Assembly: GCF_964204645.1 (NCBI RefSeq)
Contig: NC_134034.1
Location: 372,001-436,000 of the forward strand
Source: Tubulanus polymorphus
Lineage: Eukaryota; Nemertea; Palaeonemertea; Tubulaniformes; Tubulanidae
Direction of reading: 5' to 3'
Length of the DNA stretch: 64,000 nucleotides
In this document: in pieces, positions 55,601 to 64,000 of the stretch
Numbering within the stretch: position 1 is the first letter of the stretch
Layout of the letters: the number at the start of each line of letters is the position of its first letter
Translations under genes and position numbers: made by a program
The notes under the pieces: model-generated
Told to the model about the DNA's origin: nothing
What the model saw: the letters and a program-made list of their open reading frames with translations, nothing else
Database searches by the model: none

Positions 55601-58600
55601 CAATTTCGAGATGAATTTTACGAACGGAAAACGCGTCTAAAAAATTGGAAATTCAATTTAGGAAAACTAACATCTTTTTACACGAATTTTCTCTATTTTC
55701 TCCGCGCAGTTTTTGAACATCCAAGAGTCGTTTATACGTATTATAAACCTGGTTGTGTTCATCCTGTTATTGTCTCACTGGAATGGATGTATGCAGTATT
55801 TTGTCGTCGCTATTGAGAATTTCCCCGCGGATTCTTGGGTCGTGCGTATGAACGTCATGGTCAGTACTATCGTAATATGAATTCGGTATCTTTCAAAGCA
55901 GTTTAACCCGCTGATACACAACCACGCCCGCCTAAACCCCACGACCACCCAGTTCCACAGTTTCCAGTTTAGATTTGACTTTGGAGTTAACTTATTGAAA
56001 ATGAATTATTTTTTACTCTAACTCACAACTGTGGAACTGGATCCATGGTTTTGGGGAACCGAAGATCTGCATTTTGTCCCAGTTGTCTTGGCTCGTAAGT
56101 CAAAATTACCCCCTGATATATCGCCATATTCTCTGTGTTGTATCGCGACTCTCCACTGCTCCTAAACGCCGGTCTAACGACTGAATGTGATTATTATTAT
56201 TTCTCTGTGAATTTTTTGTAGAACGGCACTATTTGGGAGATGTACACGTTATCAGTATTTAAAGCTATGTCTCACATGTTAAGTATCGGATACGGTCGCG
56301 CCCCTCCTGTATCAGTCACTGATACCTGGTTAACTATGGCCAGTATGTTACTGGGAGCCACGTTCTACGCGCTGTTCATCGCGCACATGTCTTCACTTCT
56401 TATCGGTATCGACTACTCCGGACGACTTTACAACGAGAAGGTATGTTGAAAGGGAGTGGTGAGAGGATGAGGTTACGAGGGGGAGTGAGGGGAGGGAGTC
56501 GAATAAATGTAGACTGTGTAATTATTAGAGAAAATAAGATTTGTGAAAAAATTATTTTTTATTTCCTCATGGGTACGTACTTGCTTGGGTTGGTGGGAGA
56601 GGGAGAGCTGGCGGGGTTGAGGGGATGGGGAAGCTGGTGGGGTTGAGGGGAGGGGGAAGCTGGTGGGGTTGGTGGGAGGGGGAGATGTACTTCTACACAT
56701 GATGTGCAATTTTTGCCCCCAAAAAAAGCCGCATAAACTAAGAATAGAAACTGTTTGAGAACGACGCCCACTTGTTATAGCTATAGATATTGTTTACTGT
56801 GATCATTATCGTATTTGGAAGTCATATTGTTTCCATATTTCTCTCAGTATTTTGTAAGGTTTCTCTTCCTCTCTCCCTCTCTCTCTCTCTCTCTCTCCCT
56901 CCCTCTCACTCGCTCTTCCAGTTATAATTGCATTTCGACTCGACGTCTCACTCAATCTCTTCTACACTTGTAGCTGGCTCAAGTAAAAGAATACATGAAG
57001 TTCCGTCACGTTCCGCATCTCACCAAACAACGAGTTTTACAATATTACGAACAGAAATATCAACGTAAATATTTCGACGAGAACGCCATCCTGTCTCAGA
57101 GGAGTATGTCATCTGGATTGCGTAAGGTATAAATCTTTATTCTCTCGTCGAGTTCTAACAGTTTCACATCGAAGTTTAGGAGCCGCTGTCGGTCAACAGT
57201 TGGTTCGAGTGGATAGTGGACATAGTGACAATAAATACTTCATAGTTACTATGGTATTTATCCATCTGTTATCTTTAACTAACTTTCCAGCAACTGCTGC
57301 AACTGACCTCAAATGATTTACTCTAAAGAACTTAACAGTTCAATATTTCAGTCAAAGGTCGAGTTTCCGAAGTGGTTTTGACTCCTAAATCGAACCTGAG
57401 GTTACTATTTTGAGTCGAGATTTGAAAAAAAGAATATTTAAGTTGTTGCTACCGTAGCTAAACGCATCCGACAACTGTACAAATGGATCCCTGTTTTTTT
57501 TTTCAATCTAATACGTGTACAATCTTAACGTTTCAAAATTTGACATTTTTTTAAGTTCTAAGAAATCTTGTTAATATTCTCTTCGATTTTGCAGGAGATT
57601 CTTCTGCATAATTGTCAAACGTTAGTCGAGAAGGTGCCGTTTTTAGCTCGAGGGCCTCCTGAGTTTATTATGGATATAATCGGGCACCTGAAATTTGAAG
57701 TATTCCTAACCGGGGACACGATCATCACAGCAGGTGCGTATCTGACCGAAACTCGCGAACTTTCGCGGATTCTAGAATCTGTTTATTTTTGTTGGTATTT
57801 TATTTTCAGGAGCCACTGGTCGGTGTATGTATTTTATTGAACACGGTAAAGTTGAAGTGATTCTGCCAAACGGTAAAGTTGTAAATCGTCTCGGCGATGG
57901 ATACTATTTCGGAGGTAAGTGTCTGACCAGAGGTTTGAGATCATAGACCACCAACAGACCAAGTTCCGCAGTTCAGGATCCAATTCTACAGTTCAGGATC
58001 CAATTCTACAGTTCAGGATCCAATTCTACAGTTCAGGATCCAATTCTACAGTTCAGGATCCAATTCTACAGTTCAGGATCCAATTCTACAGTTCAGGATC
58101 CAATTCTACAGTTCAGGATCCAATTCTACAGTTCAGGATCCAATTCTACAGTTCAGGATCCAATTCTACAGTTCAGGATCCAATTCTACAGTCCTGGATC
58201 CAATTTTGTAGTCCTGGATGCGGTTCCACAGATGTGGCTAGATTTGAGTTCAGAACTATATGAAACTGGATCCAGAACTGTTCAACCGAGTCCGGGACTG
58301 TAGGAAGCGATTTCGAAATTGTGTTGGAACTGGTTCCAGAACTGTGGAACTGGTTCCAGAACTGTAGAACGGATTTCGAAACTGTGTTGGAACTGGTTCC
58401 AGAACTGTGGAACTGGTTCCAGAACTGTGGAACTGATTTCAAAATTGTGTTGGACTCCTGAAGTGTGGAACTGAGTCCTGAACTGTGGAACTTTCTCTAG
58501 CATTTTTCTAAGAAAAAAAAAACATTTTGATAATATGAATTGTATGTGAATGTTCACAGAAATCTCGTTACTGATGGACGAGCGTCGAGTGGCGTCAGTT

Positions 58601-59672
58601 GTAGCTGTTGAGAATTGTGACGTGTTCGTGTTGACGCGAAGCGCGTTCAATGAGATCCTAGACGAACATCCGTACATGCAGGAGATCATGGAAACAGTGG
58701 CTACTGAGAGACTGGAGGCCATCAAACAGATACTGGAACCTTCTGGGTTCGATTCGGACGAGGAGAAGTGAGTATTGAAATAACATTTAAAACCGTTCAA
58801 ATCGATATCAGGATTAAACACAAATTGCAACCAGGAACCGACACCATGGAATCCACAGATTCTAACTCACAGCTAGAGATGCCTGAATCCTCGCTACACA
58901 TATCTCTAACATTCTACCAATTTCATTTTCTACTGATCTGAATCGTTCAAATCATAAATTTGGTCCTAATTTTGAAAGACGCTGAACGGAAATCTCTATA
59001 TTTTTCTAATTTCGACTCGTGGATCTAGGTGGACCGGTCTAAATAAACTTTGGTACGATTCGATAAAAGCCAGAGGTGCGTCGTGTGTGAATTCAACGTA
59101 TAAACCCTGTAGGAGCATGCGTCCCTCCTGACCACCACTCATCAACCCGACCGCGTGTGACGTCACCGTATTCTCTCCACTAGTAGGCGTCCAACCATTT
59201 ACACTCAAACTCTTTACGCGTTTTAGTCGCCGCTTTACTGAAGTCATCTTTATTTGTCTTTATTTGTAAATTTCCGATTAAATTAACTAAATGTAAGTCG
59301 TCAACTGCGGTGTAGACGCACTGAAATGGTTAATGATGATCACAAATACGACGATTTTCTAAGCGGCGAGTTTGACTTCACTAATTCTGACGCCAATCAC
59401 AAATTCTCTGGTGGCAATTTGAACAAAATGAAGATGATTTTGTCTTTGAGGGACGCCTGCTATGCCGGGGGAATACGGTTAAGACTCATATTAAACACAA
59501 GCCGACATGAATTCGATTAAATAATCTATGTTTATTTCTGTGAATTTACAGTGAACATGTAATGAACGTGGCCGAACATCAAGCTTCCAGTATCAGCCAA
59601 CAGGGCGGCGCTATATCGTCGTCTGCCAGAGCAACCGGTTACCAAGGTGACATTCCCAGAATTGATGTCTAG
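52699..59672 (+). CDS. HCN: HCN-type hyperpolarization-activated cyclic-nucleotide-gated cation channel
   Basis: HCN channels carry Ih/If pacemaker current. Exons: 52699-53020, 53443-53728, 54156-54345, 54946-55106, 55506-55581, 55710-55859, 56222-56440, 56974-57126, 57595-57733, 57810-57914, 58560-58767, 59552-59672. Phases close at 709 aa. Seen in order: the HCN domain (AADRMFHVSSINKVTKKIFR), S1 (WYWEMLLVVVLAVDLIILPI), S2-S3 (MVDIVINFRTG, LKTWFFIDLVSSVPFD), S4 on its own 76-base exon (LLSLLRVLRMARLLRYVQ), S5, pore with filter G418-Y419-G420 (HMLSIGYGRAPPVS), S6, C-linker (YYEQKYQRKYFDENAIL) and the cyclic-nucleotide-binding domain (GYYFGEISLL, ERRVASV). The filter pattern and charged S4 separate it from CNG channels. 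Binding-pocket residues equivalent to mouse HCN2 C584 and T592 are Ser603 and Val611; R591 is kept as Arg610. The S4 exon lies 400 bases into an apparent intron full of MITE sequence. Confidence 0.93.
53740..54065 (+). repeat. CAGTTCCACAGTTCTGG-family minisatellite, locus 2
   Basis: About 17 degenerate 19-base units (CCTGGACCCAGTCCCACATT, GTTCAGGACCCAGTTTCACA) in HCN intron 2, starting directly after the exon 2 donor. Confidence 0.88.
54522..54588 (-). mobile_element. tRNA-derived SINE head, copy 2
   Basis: On the minus strand, TGGTCTAGTGGTAGCATG (box A) and GGTTCGAGTCCTGC (box B) have tRNA spacing, like the copy at 33868. A CTAGGGTTAGGGTTACG tail lies on its 3' side and an array of TGACTGGTCACCAGTTACC units (54617-54775) on its 5' side. 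It lies in HCN intron 3, antisense to the gene. Confidence 0.8.
54615..54778 (+). repeat. GGTAACTGGTGACCAGTCAG minisatellite beside SINE copy 2
   Basis: About seven units of 22-23 bases. A similar array (GGTGACCAGTCAGGTGTGGT) sits at the same side of SINE copy 1, so the array appears to be part of, or linked to, the element. Confidence 0.88.
55168..55365. mobile_element. MITE with GAAATCCCACAA ends and internal stem-loop
   Basis: Terminal inverted repeats GAAATCCCACAACAATTT and TTTATTGTGGGATTTC enclose a shorter inverted pair (AAAGTTCTT/AAGAACTTTT) and a hairpin (GCCATCATCA / TGATGATGGC). The hairpin is followed by CTAATAGTCTTTAGCCGAAACG. It lies in HCN intron 4, upstream of the S4 exon. Confidence 0.75.
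57955..58200 (+). repeat. 20-bp minisatellite CAATTCTACAGTTCAGGATC (~11 copies)
   Basis: Nearly identical 20-base units in HCN intron 10 are followed by a more degenerate GGAACTGGTTCCAGAACTGT stretch to 58500. It is another member of the CAGTTCCACAGTTCTGG family. Confidence 0.95.
58996..59247 (-). CDS. Hypothetical 83-aa ORF antisense in HCN intron 11
   Basis: The frame starts MTSVKRRLKRVKSLSVNG and continues with VTSHAVGLMSGGQEGRMLL and FIESYQSLFRP. Codon choice is coding-like. There is no domain, signal peptide or recognised family, and no splice evidence. It could be a nested gene or an old exon. Confidence 0.3.
   Translation of the reverse strand: MTSVKRRLKRVKSLSVNGWTPTSGENTVTSHAVGLMSGGQEGRMLLQGLYVEFTHDAPLAFIESYQSLFRPVHLDPRVEIRKI
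59280..59333 (+). mobile_element. piggyBac-type terminal fragment in HCN intron 11
   Basis: The right-end sequence ACTGCGGTGTAGACGCACTG, then AAATGG and TTAA, matches the right end of the MITE at 19845-20133. No clear left end is visible, so it is a truncated or very short relative. Confidence 0.55.
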
Positions 59673-61006
59673 AACTTTAATCCCATAGGGGGCGTGCACA
59701 GTCGCGAGACCTGGCCCGGTATATATCCCTATTGGTTCTATGACCAATTAAACAAATGTTTATAAGAGTTCAAAACTGTAGAACTGCTGGGCCATGGATG
59801 ATTTAACATTATATTTAACTTTGAATAGATTAATAATTTTAATCAACCCGATCGTAATTCAACCGGCGGCAAGGTGAAGGTCAGGGGATAATCGGTGCCG
59901 TATTAAACAAATGTCCAATGAATGATTCTCATTGAAATAATTCTCCAAATGAAAATGTCTTTTAAAACTCCATTCTTATCATCGGATCTTTCGTGTAAAT
60001 ATTTGATAAATTATTCACGTATCGTCTGCTATATGTCAAGGTCACATCCTACGCCGACGTCACGTGACCGGAGATGACCACGTCCCTCCTCGTTATTCGA
60101 TGTATGACGATTATTTATTGTAAATGTTAAAAAAATATTTTCTATTTTTGTTGCTGTTTTTTTTTTTACACGAATGAATTTTGAAACTTGTTGTTGTTGT
60201 TGAAATGAATCCTTATCGCTCGTCCGTCCATTAACTTTATTGTTATCGATTGCGCGAAATGTTTTGATGATTAAAATGCTCCGTCATGTTGCATGTTTGA
60301 AAATACAATTCTGTACATACGGGACTTTATAAAATTTCCCATAATACAATCCGATCTGCCGTTGCTACGATACGTTTCTACATTATTGGTAAATATTCGT
60401 CGCAACGATGTAACGTATCGCTTAGCAACCGCATTGTTGTGGATACGTGATGATGAAAATGTTAAAAGTTTCTGTTGAAATTGTTGTTTGTAGTTGTTAT
60501 ATTTGTAATGATATTTCTGCACATACCGCTCCAATAGCTCGTATAGCATCCCTCACCACTCTTTATGTTCAGTGGTTGTGAATTCAAAACTTATTACATA
60601 TAAAATATGAAAAATGTGATGAAAGATTTCTTTTGTTTGTAATTGTTTTTTCTTCTTGAGGAGTTTGCAGACCTTACTAAACTTTCCAATTTCCCCGACT
60701 CCTGGTGTATGATGACAGTGTCCTCCTGATCCCTGGCGGTGTGTGGTGACAGTGTCCTCCTGATCCCTGGCGGTGTGTGGTGACAGTGTCCTCCTGATCC
60801 CTGGCGGTGTGTGATGACAGTGTCCTCCCGACCCCTGGCGGTGTATGCTGACAGTGTCCTCCCGATCCCCTGGCGGTGTGCGATGATAGTGTCCTCCCGA
60901 CCCCTGGCGGTGTGTGATGCCAGTGTCCTCCCGACCCTGGCGGTGTGCGATGATAGTGTCCTCCCGATCCCTAGCGGTGTTAGTTCACACCGAGACGTTT
61001 CTCTTG
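59673..61006. other. Spacer between HCN and the GPCR (tail-to-tail)
   Basis: It holds the HCN 3' side, AT-rich sequence, and a 33-base minisatellite at 60715-60985 (GGTGTGTGATGACAGTGTCC with TCCCGATCCCTGGC). No gene is supported; open frames at 60270-60550 lack any coding character. Confidence 0.6.
60715..60985 (+). repeat. 33-bp minisatellite in GPCR 3' flank
   Basis: About eight units with core GACAGTGTCCTCCCGATCCC, ending about 20 bases past the GPCR stop codon, so it lies within its probable 3' UTR. Confidence 0.92.
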
Positions 61007-61993
61007 TTAACCCTTGCTGCTCCGGACGACGCAGTATTTTACACTCTGAATTACAGTCGTACGAACTTCTTTTCCAAGCAATAGATAAATATAGAAATTC
61101 ACTACGTAATTACAACTGTGCAGCAACGAAATTCCCGCTAGGAGGCGCTCCATATCTTCGATCGGCATCGACACGTATATCGACAACGTCGTCGGTAGCG
61201 TAGCAACGATAAAAACGGCCGTCACTGTTACCAGCATAACGGTCGTTTGGCGGTTCCGAGCTATAGATGTTTTATTACTACTAGCGCCCCCTGTCGCGTC
61301 GAATTCGGGTTGCCGGTTAAGGCTGACAACAATGATGACATTAGCGACGGTTGTCAACAACATGGGGACGATAAACACGTATGTGACGGCGTACGTGAAA
61401 ATTATATTTTGATAACGACTTCCGCCCGAATAATGGCAGCCATTTTGTCGCGTATAACGCATGTGCACCACTCCCTGGAATGGACTGACCAATAAACAGT
61501 TTAACAGTATTACAATGCAGGAAATTTTGCGGGCAATGGCCGGGCTACAGACCTGTCGTGCTGAAAACGGCCATAATACGACAACAAGTCTCTCCACAGC
61601 GACCACGACTACGAACCAGCTGCTCGAGTGCGAACAAACCAGGAAAAAATACTCATAAATTATGCAAATCGGTAAACTTTTTATGCATGACGTCACTAAC
61701 GATTCGGTTGAGTATTGGACGGCGGGCATTAGTGCCAGACCTATCGATGAACCGAGGTCGGTTAGCGCCAACACGGTCAAATAGGTAGCGTAGGATAAAC
61801 GCCGGAATCGTCTGCTTGTCATAACGAATATACTAGCCAGATTACCGACCAATCCGAATCCGAAAACAATCAACAGTCCGCTGAATACGATTCGTCTGTT
61901 TGCCGGCTTCATCCGGGATAGATTCGTCAATACAATATAGGTCCAATAGGGTTTACTGACTGGTGGCGTCGCCCCTTCAGTAGACGAGTTCAT
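61007..61993 (-). CDS. Intronless class A (rhodopsin-like) GPCR, orphan peptide-receptor type
   Basis: A single-exon protein of 328 aa with seven hydrophobic segments. TM1 has GLVGNLASIFVM (GN motif). TM2 has LTVLALTDLGSSIGL (LxxxD). TM3 ends VAVERLVVVLWP (E-R-L in place of DRY). TM4 is ISCIVILLNCLLVSPF. TM5 is VTYVFIVPMLLTTVANVI. TM6 is VTAVFIVATLPTTLSI, lacking the usual CWxP. TM7 is SCNYVVNFYIYLLLGKEVR (NFYIY in place of NPxxY). The N-terminus has a glycosylation site (NSS), and Cys residues at the TM3 start and in ECL2 (QNGCHYSG) could form the usual disulfide. It resembles the large invertebrate FMRFamide/orphan-receptor expansions; the ligand is unknown. Confidence 0.9.
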   Translation of the reverse strand: MNSSTEGATPPVSKPYWTYIVLTNLSRMKPANRRIVFSGLLIVFGFGLVGNLASIFVMTSRRFRRLSYATYLTVLALTDLGSSIGLALMPAVQYSTESLVTSCIKSLPICIIYEYFFLVCSHSSSWFVVVVAVERLVVVLWPFSARQVCSPAIARKISCIVILLNCLLVSPFQGVVHMRYTRQNGCHYSGGSRYQNIIFTYAVTYVFIVPMLLTTVANVIIVVSLNRQPEFDATGGASSNKTSIARNRQTTVMLVTVTAVFIVATLPTTLSIYVSMPIEDMERLLAGISLLHSCNYVVNFYIYLLLGKEVRTTVIQSVKYCVVRSSKG

Positions 61994-62486
61994 TTCCTCT
62001 TTGCGACAACAGATTCTTGATTCAGAGATGATCTTACTGTAATGCTATCTGCTATTAGAGTGCCTGCTACAATTTCCACCTAAAGCTCAATCATCTATCA
62101 TTTTCTAAATGATTCATTTTGCGCACTAGTGACGTTTTGTAAATGGTGAAATCAATTTCAAACTGCCGATGATTATTTGAAATCATCCTCTACCGGTTGA
62201 GGGCAGACATAAAAATATCAGACACTCGTAACGGTCTTATGTCTATATTTCTACTTGTTTGAAAAGATTTTGTCGGGGCCGCAACTCATTGAATTCTGAC
62301 CTGACATCGCGTCGAACCAGCACGGACGATGGGCAGCCGAACTAAAACATAGGGATATTTTTCGGTGTTTTGTGGTTTGAATAACCTGTAGTACCCTGAT
62401 TTGAAACCCTGCGAAAAGCTGCAATCAGTCGATCTGTGACGTAACGATTCATGTTGCTATATCGAGCTAGTTGATTAAGTTCAACA
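61994..62486. other. Divergent intergenic region
   Basis: This shared upstream region lies between the GPCR (minus) and the acidic ORF (plus). No TATA box, repeat or RNA recognised. Confidence 0.5.
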
Positions 62487-63026
62487 ATGTTTTCTGTTAA
62501 ATGCTCAAAAATGTTGATGCGCGTGGATGTTATTAAACACGACTCGGATGAAGATGAAATCATCAACGTTGTTGATGATGATGATGATGATGACGATGCC
62601 AGTGGTCCAGCAGCAGCAGCCGCTACAAAGCGGCAACTGGTCTCGGGTCCTAGCATCCACACGTCACCGGCAAAACCTACACCTCATAGGCCCGATACAG
62701 GCCTAAACCGTCACCAAAACTTTCGACGATATCTAGCGCCCCCTAGTGGTGATCGCGTATGTCGTCTGTTGAAGTTAGCGCGCGATCTCGGTCGATTACG
62801 TCATCAAACTACACCACGTGACGGAACTACGGCGCAAATGACTGATAACCTTCACCTTCCAAACTTGCAGGACGAAGCCAGGAGCGGAGCCTCGGGAATT
62901 CCAGATGCAAAAAGGCCCGAAACTACTGATAGAACTACCGTCTGCGGAAGGAGGAAGGTCTACAGCGTCGCAGAGAAGTTGGATATTGATGTCGACCATT
63001 CAGTTTTCAAAGGTGATGAAATTTAA
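62487..63026 (+). CDS. Hypothetical acidic/low-complexity 179-aa protein
   Basis: A single open frame starts MFSVKCSKMLMRVDVIKH, followed by [20 protein letters not shown], an alanine run (from a CAG/GCA repeat), a basic middle (NRHQNFRRYLA, CRLLKLARDLGRLRH) and an acidic C-terminus. There is no signal peptide, membrane segment or known fold. AATAAA at 63381 would give a 3' UTR of about 350 bases. Length and codon choice (CGA, TCG, ACG) favour a real gene or a large exon, but the family is unknown. It might be nuclear given the D/E and basic blocks; that is speculation. Confidence 0.5.
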   Translation: MFSVKCSKMLMRVDVIKHDSDEDEIINVVDDDDDDDDASGPAAAAATKRQLVSGPSIHTSPAKPTPHRPDTGLNRHQNFRRYLAPPSGDRVCRLLKLARDLGRLRHQTTPRDGTTAQMTDNLHLPNLQDEARSGASGIPDAKRPETTDRTTVCGRRKVYSVAEKLDIDVDHSVFKGDEI

Positions 63027-63752
63027 GTCAAACTTTCAACACGGTATTCGTGGGGAATGAACCTAAGGTCTGAAGAATCACGTCTACAATTTATCAAAAA
63101 AAGTCGTCCTAAATCTATTTGCAGAAAATCTGGGAATTCCTTTTCACATGAATTTAGAGAATATCATCGCTGCTGATTCCATTCCGGCAGTGCAGGTTTA
63201 GACCTACTGACACTGACCCTGGGGATTGACAGCCTGTCAACGGAATATATCAGGCCCGAGAATGATTCCAGTGCAACCCTAGTGACCCGGGGGGTTCGGA
63301 GAAATTTGAATCACATCTTACGCAGTGTTTGCAACAAAAACTTCAGACAAAATTTACATTTATTTTGTAAAAAAAAGAACAATAAAATCATAATCATTTA
63401 TTTCTACTGTAATGTGATAAAATGTAACTAATAGATTATAACAAAATATCAATTTCAGGACGAAATTTTCGTCCCGACTTCTCTGAGATATAGACGAGTA
63501 TGTCGAGATCTGAAACTCATTAGAGATAAAATCTCAATATGTAAATCAGCTCGTCATTTGCATAAAACAAAATGTAACATAAATAATTCGATATTTGAAT
63601 AATACAAATGTGAATCAACTTTTTGCGATTTCGTTCATTTGTTTCAAGCACTAATACAAACTTTACAATACAATTAAAATTCAAATCAGAATATTAATGA
63701 ATCATGTTTTCTAATGTAGCTGGGTTAATTTCATTGCAAATGAATTTTTCCA
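63027..63752. other. AT-rich spacer with two 3' ends
   Basis: It contains the likely 3' UTRs of the plus-strand ORF (AATAAA at 63381) and of the minus-strand gene to the right (TTTATT motifs near 63358 and 63398 are AATAAA on the minus strand). Nothing else seen. Confidence 0.55.
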
Positions 63753-64000
63753 TCAAGAGTCTGACGTATAATCTTCGTCTGCCGTTGCCTCGCTTTCGAT
63801 CTCAGCCTCGTTATCATCTCCTCCTCTCACGTACTTCCGGTGTTTCGACAGGACCTTCAATCGACAAAATACGAACGTAATGAATAAAATCAACGATAAA
63901 GAAATTTGAAAAAAAGTTAAAGAAAAACAATAATTTGTGATAGACGTATCCTTAGTGTCAAGGTCATTCGGCAGCAGAATCTTACAAATCGTAAACAGTT
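63753..64000 (-). CDS. C-terminal exon of a single-pass membrane protein (5' part off window)
   Basis: The frame is open from the window edge and ends at TGA 63755-63753. It reads a short probable lumenal/extracellular part (ICKILLPNDLDTKDTSITN), a hydrophobic helix (FQISLSLILFITFVFC), a basic stop-transfer (RLKVLSKHRKYVRGG) and a long acidic tail (DDNEAEIESEATADED). The topology is type I-like. I cannot name the family from the tail alone. Confidence 0.6.
   Translation of the reverse strand, partial: LFTICKILLPNDLDTKDTSITNYCFSLTFFQISLSLILFITFVFCRLKVLSKHRKYVRGGDDNEAEIESEATADEDYTSDS

Noticed and set aside
1-64000. CRISPR arrays, operons, phage or other prokaryotic systems
   Set aside because: Repeats lack regular unique spacers, genes contain spliceosomal introns, and all recognisable proteins are animal families.

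Overview
This is a 64 kb stretch of nuclear DNA from an animal. Genes are split into many short exons with GT-AG introns and A/T-leaning codon use, and there are no operons, ribosome-binding sites or prokaryotic signals. Intron density, gene content, abundant minisatellites, a tRNA-derived SINE and several MITE-like families fit a slowly evolving invertebrate bilaterian. My best guess is a lophotrochozoan such as a mollusc, annelid or brachiopod, but I cannot fix the phylum from this window.

Layout, left to right. VPS41 (HOPS complex) is complete on the minus strand (37-10837, 24 exons), with a small intronless coiled-coil gene nested antisense in its fifth intron (8887-9201). A repeat-rich 8.5 kb spacer follows (10838-19254) holding a few unassigned exon-like pieces. 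POU6, a POU class 6 homeobox gene, runs on the plus strand (19255-24677), head-to-head with VPS41. eEF1B-beta (27846-30628, +) comes next. A predicted secreted three-Ig-domain protein (31945-35174, -), a small unidentified ORF, and a sorcin/PDCD6-like penta-EF-hand protein (36330-39416, -) follow. A 6 kb gene-poor AT-rich zone contains degraded LINE fragments and a possible small membrane-protein gene (about 43165-44691, -). Then come MOB4/phocein (46043-48651, +), UBE3D (49098-52410, -), an HCN-type cyclic-nucleotide-gated cation channel (52699-59672, +), an intronless class A GPCR (61007-61993, -), a single-exon acidic ORF (62487-63026, +) and the last exon of a membrane protein running off the right edge (63753-64000, -).

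Exon models were built by hand. I required GT-AG borders, unbroken phase across every junction, and agreement with the known protein family. For VPS41, POU6, eEF1B, the Ig protein, the penta-EF-hand protein, MOB4, UBE3D and HCN the phases close from start to stop.

The most unusual feature is the tandem duplication of exon-intron junctions. Four exons (VPS41 exon 9; POU6 exons 1, 8 and 9) have their exon edge plus splice site copied in tandem, so the intron carries two to ten intact-looking decoy splice sites. In the two long arrays, using a decoy would bring in a stop codon. The window also holds a 78-bp repeat dispersed in seven mini-arrays confined to the VPS41/POU6 locus, a recurrent CAGTTCCACAGTTCTGG minisatellite family, a piggyBac-type MITE, foldback elements and two SINE copies. 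The divergent VPS41-POU6 pair matches the human VPS41-POU6F2 arrangement and looks like ancient microsynteny.
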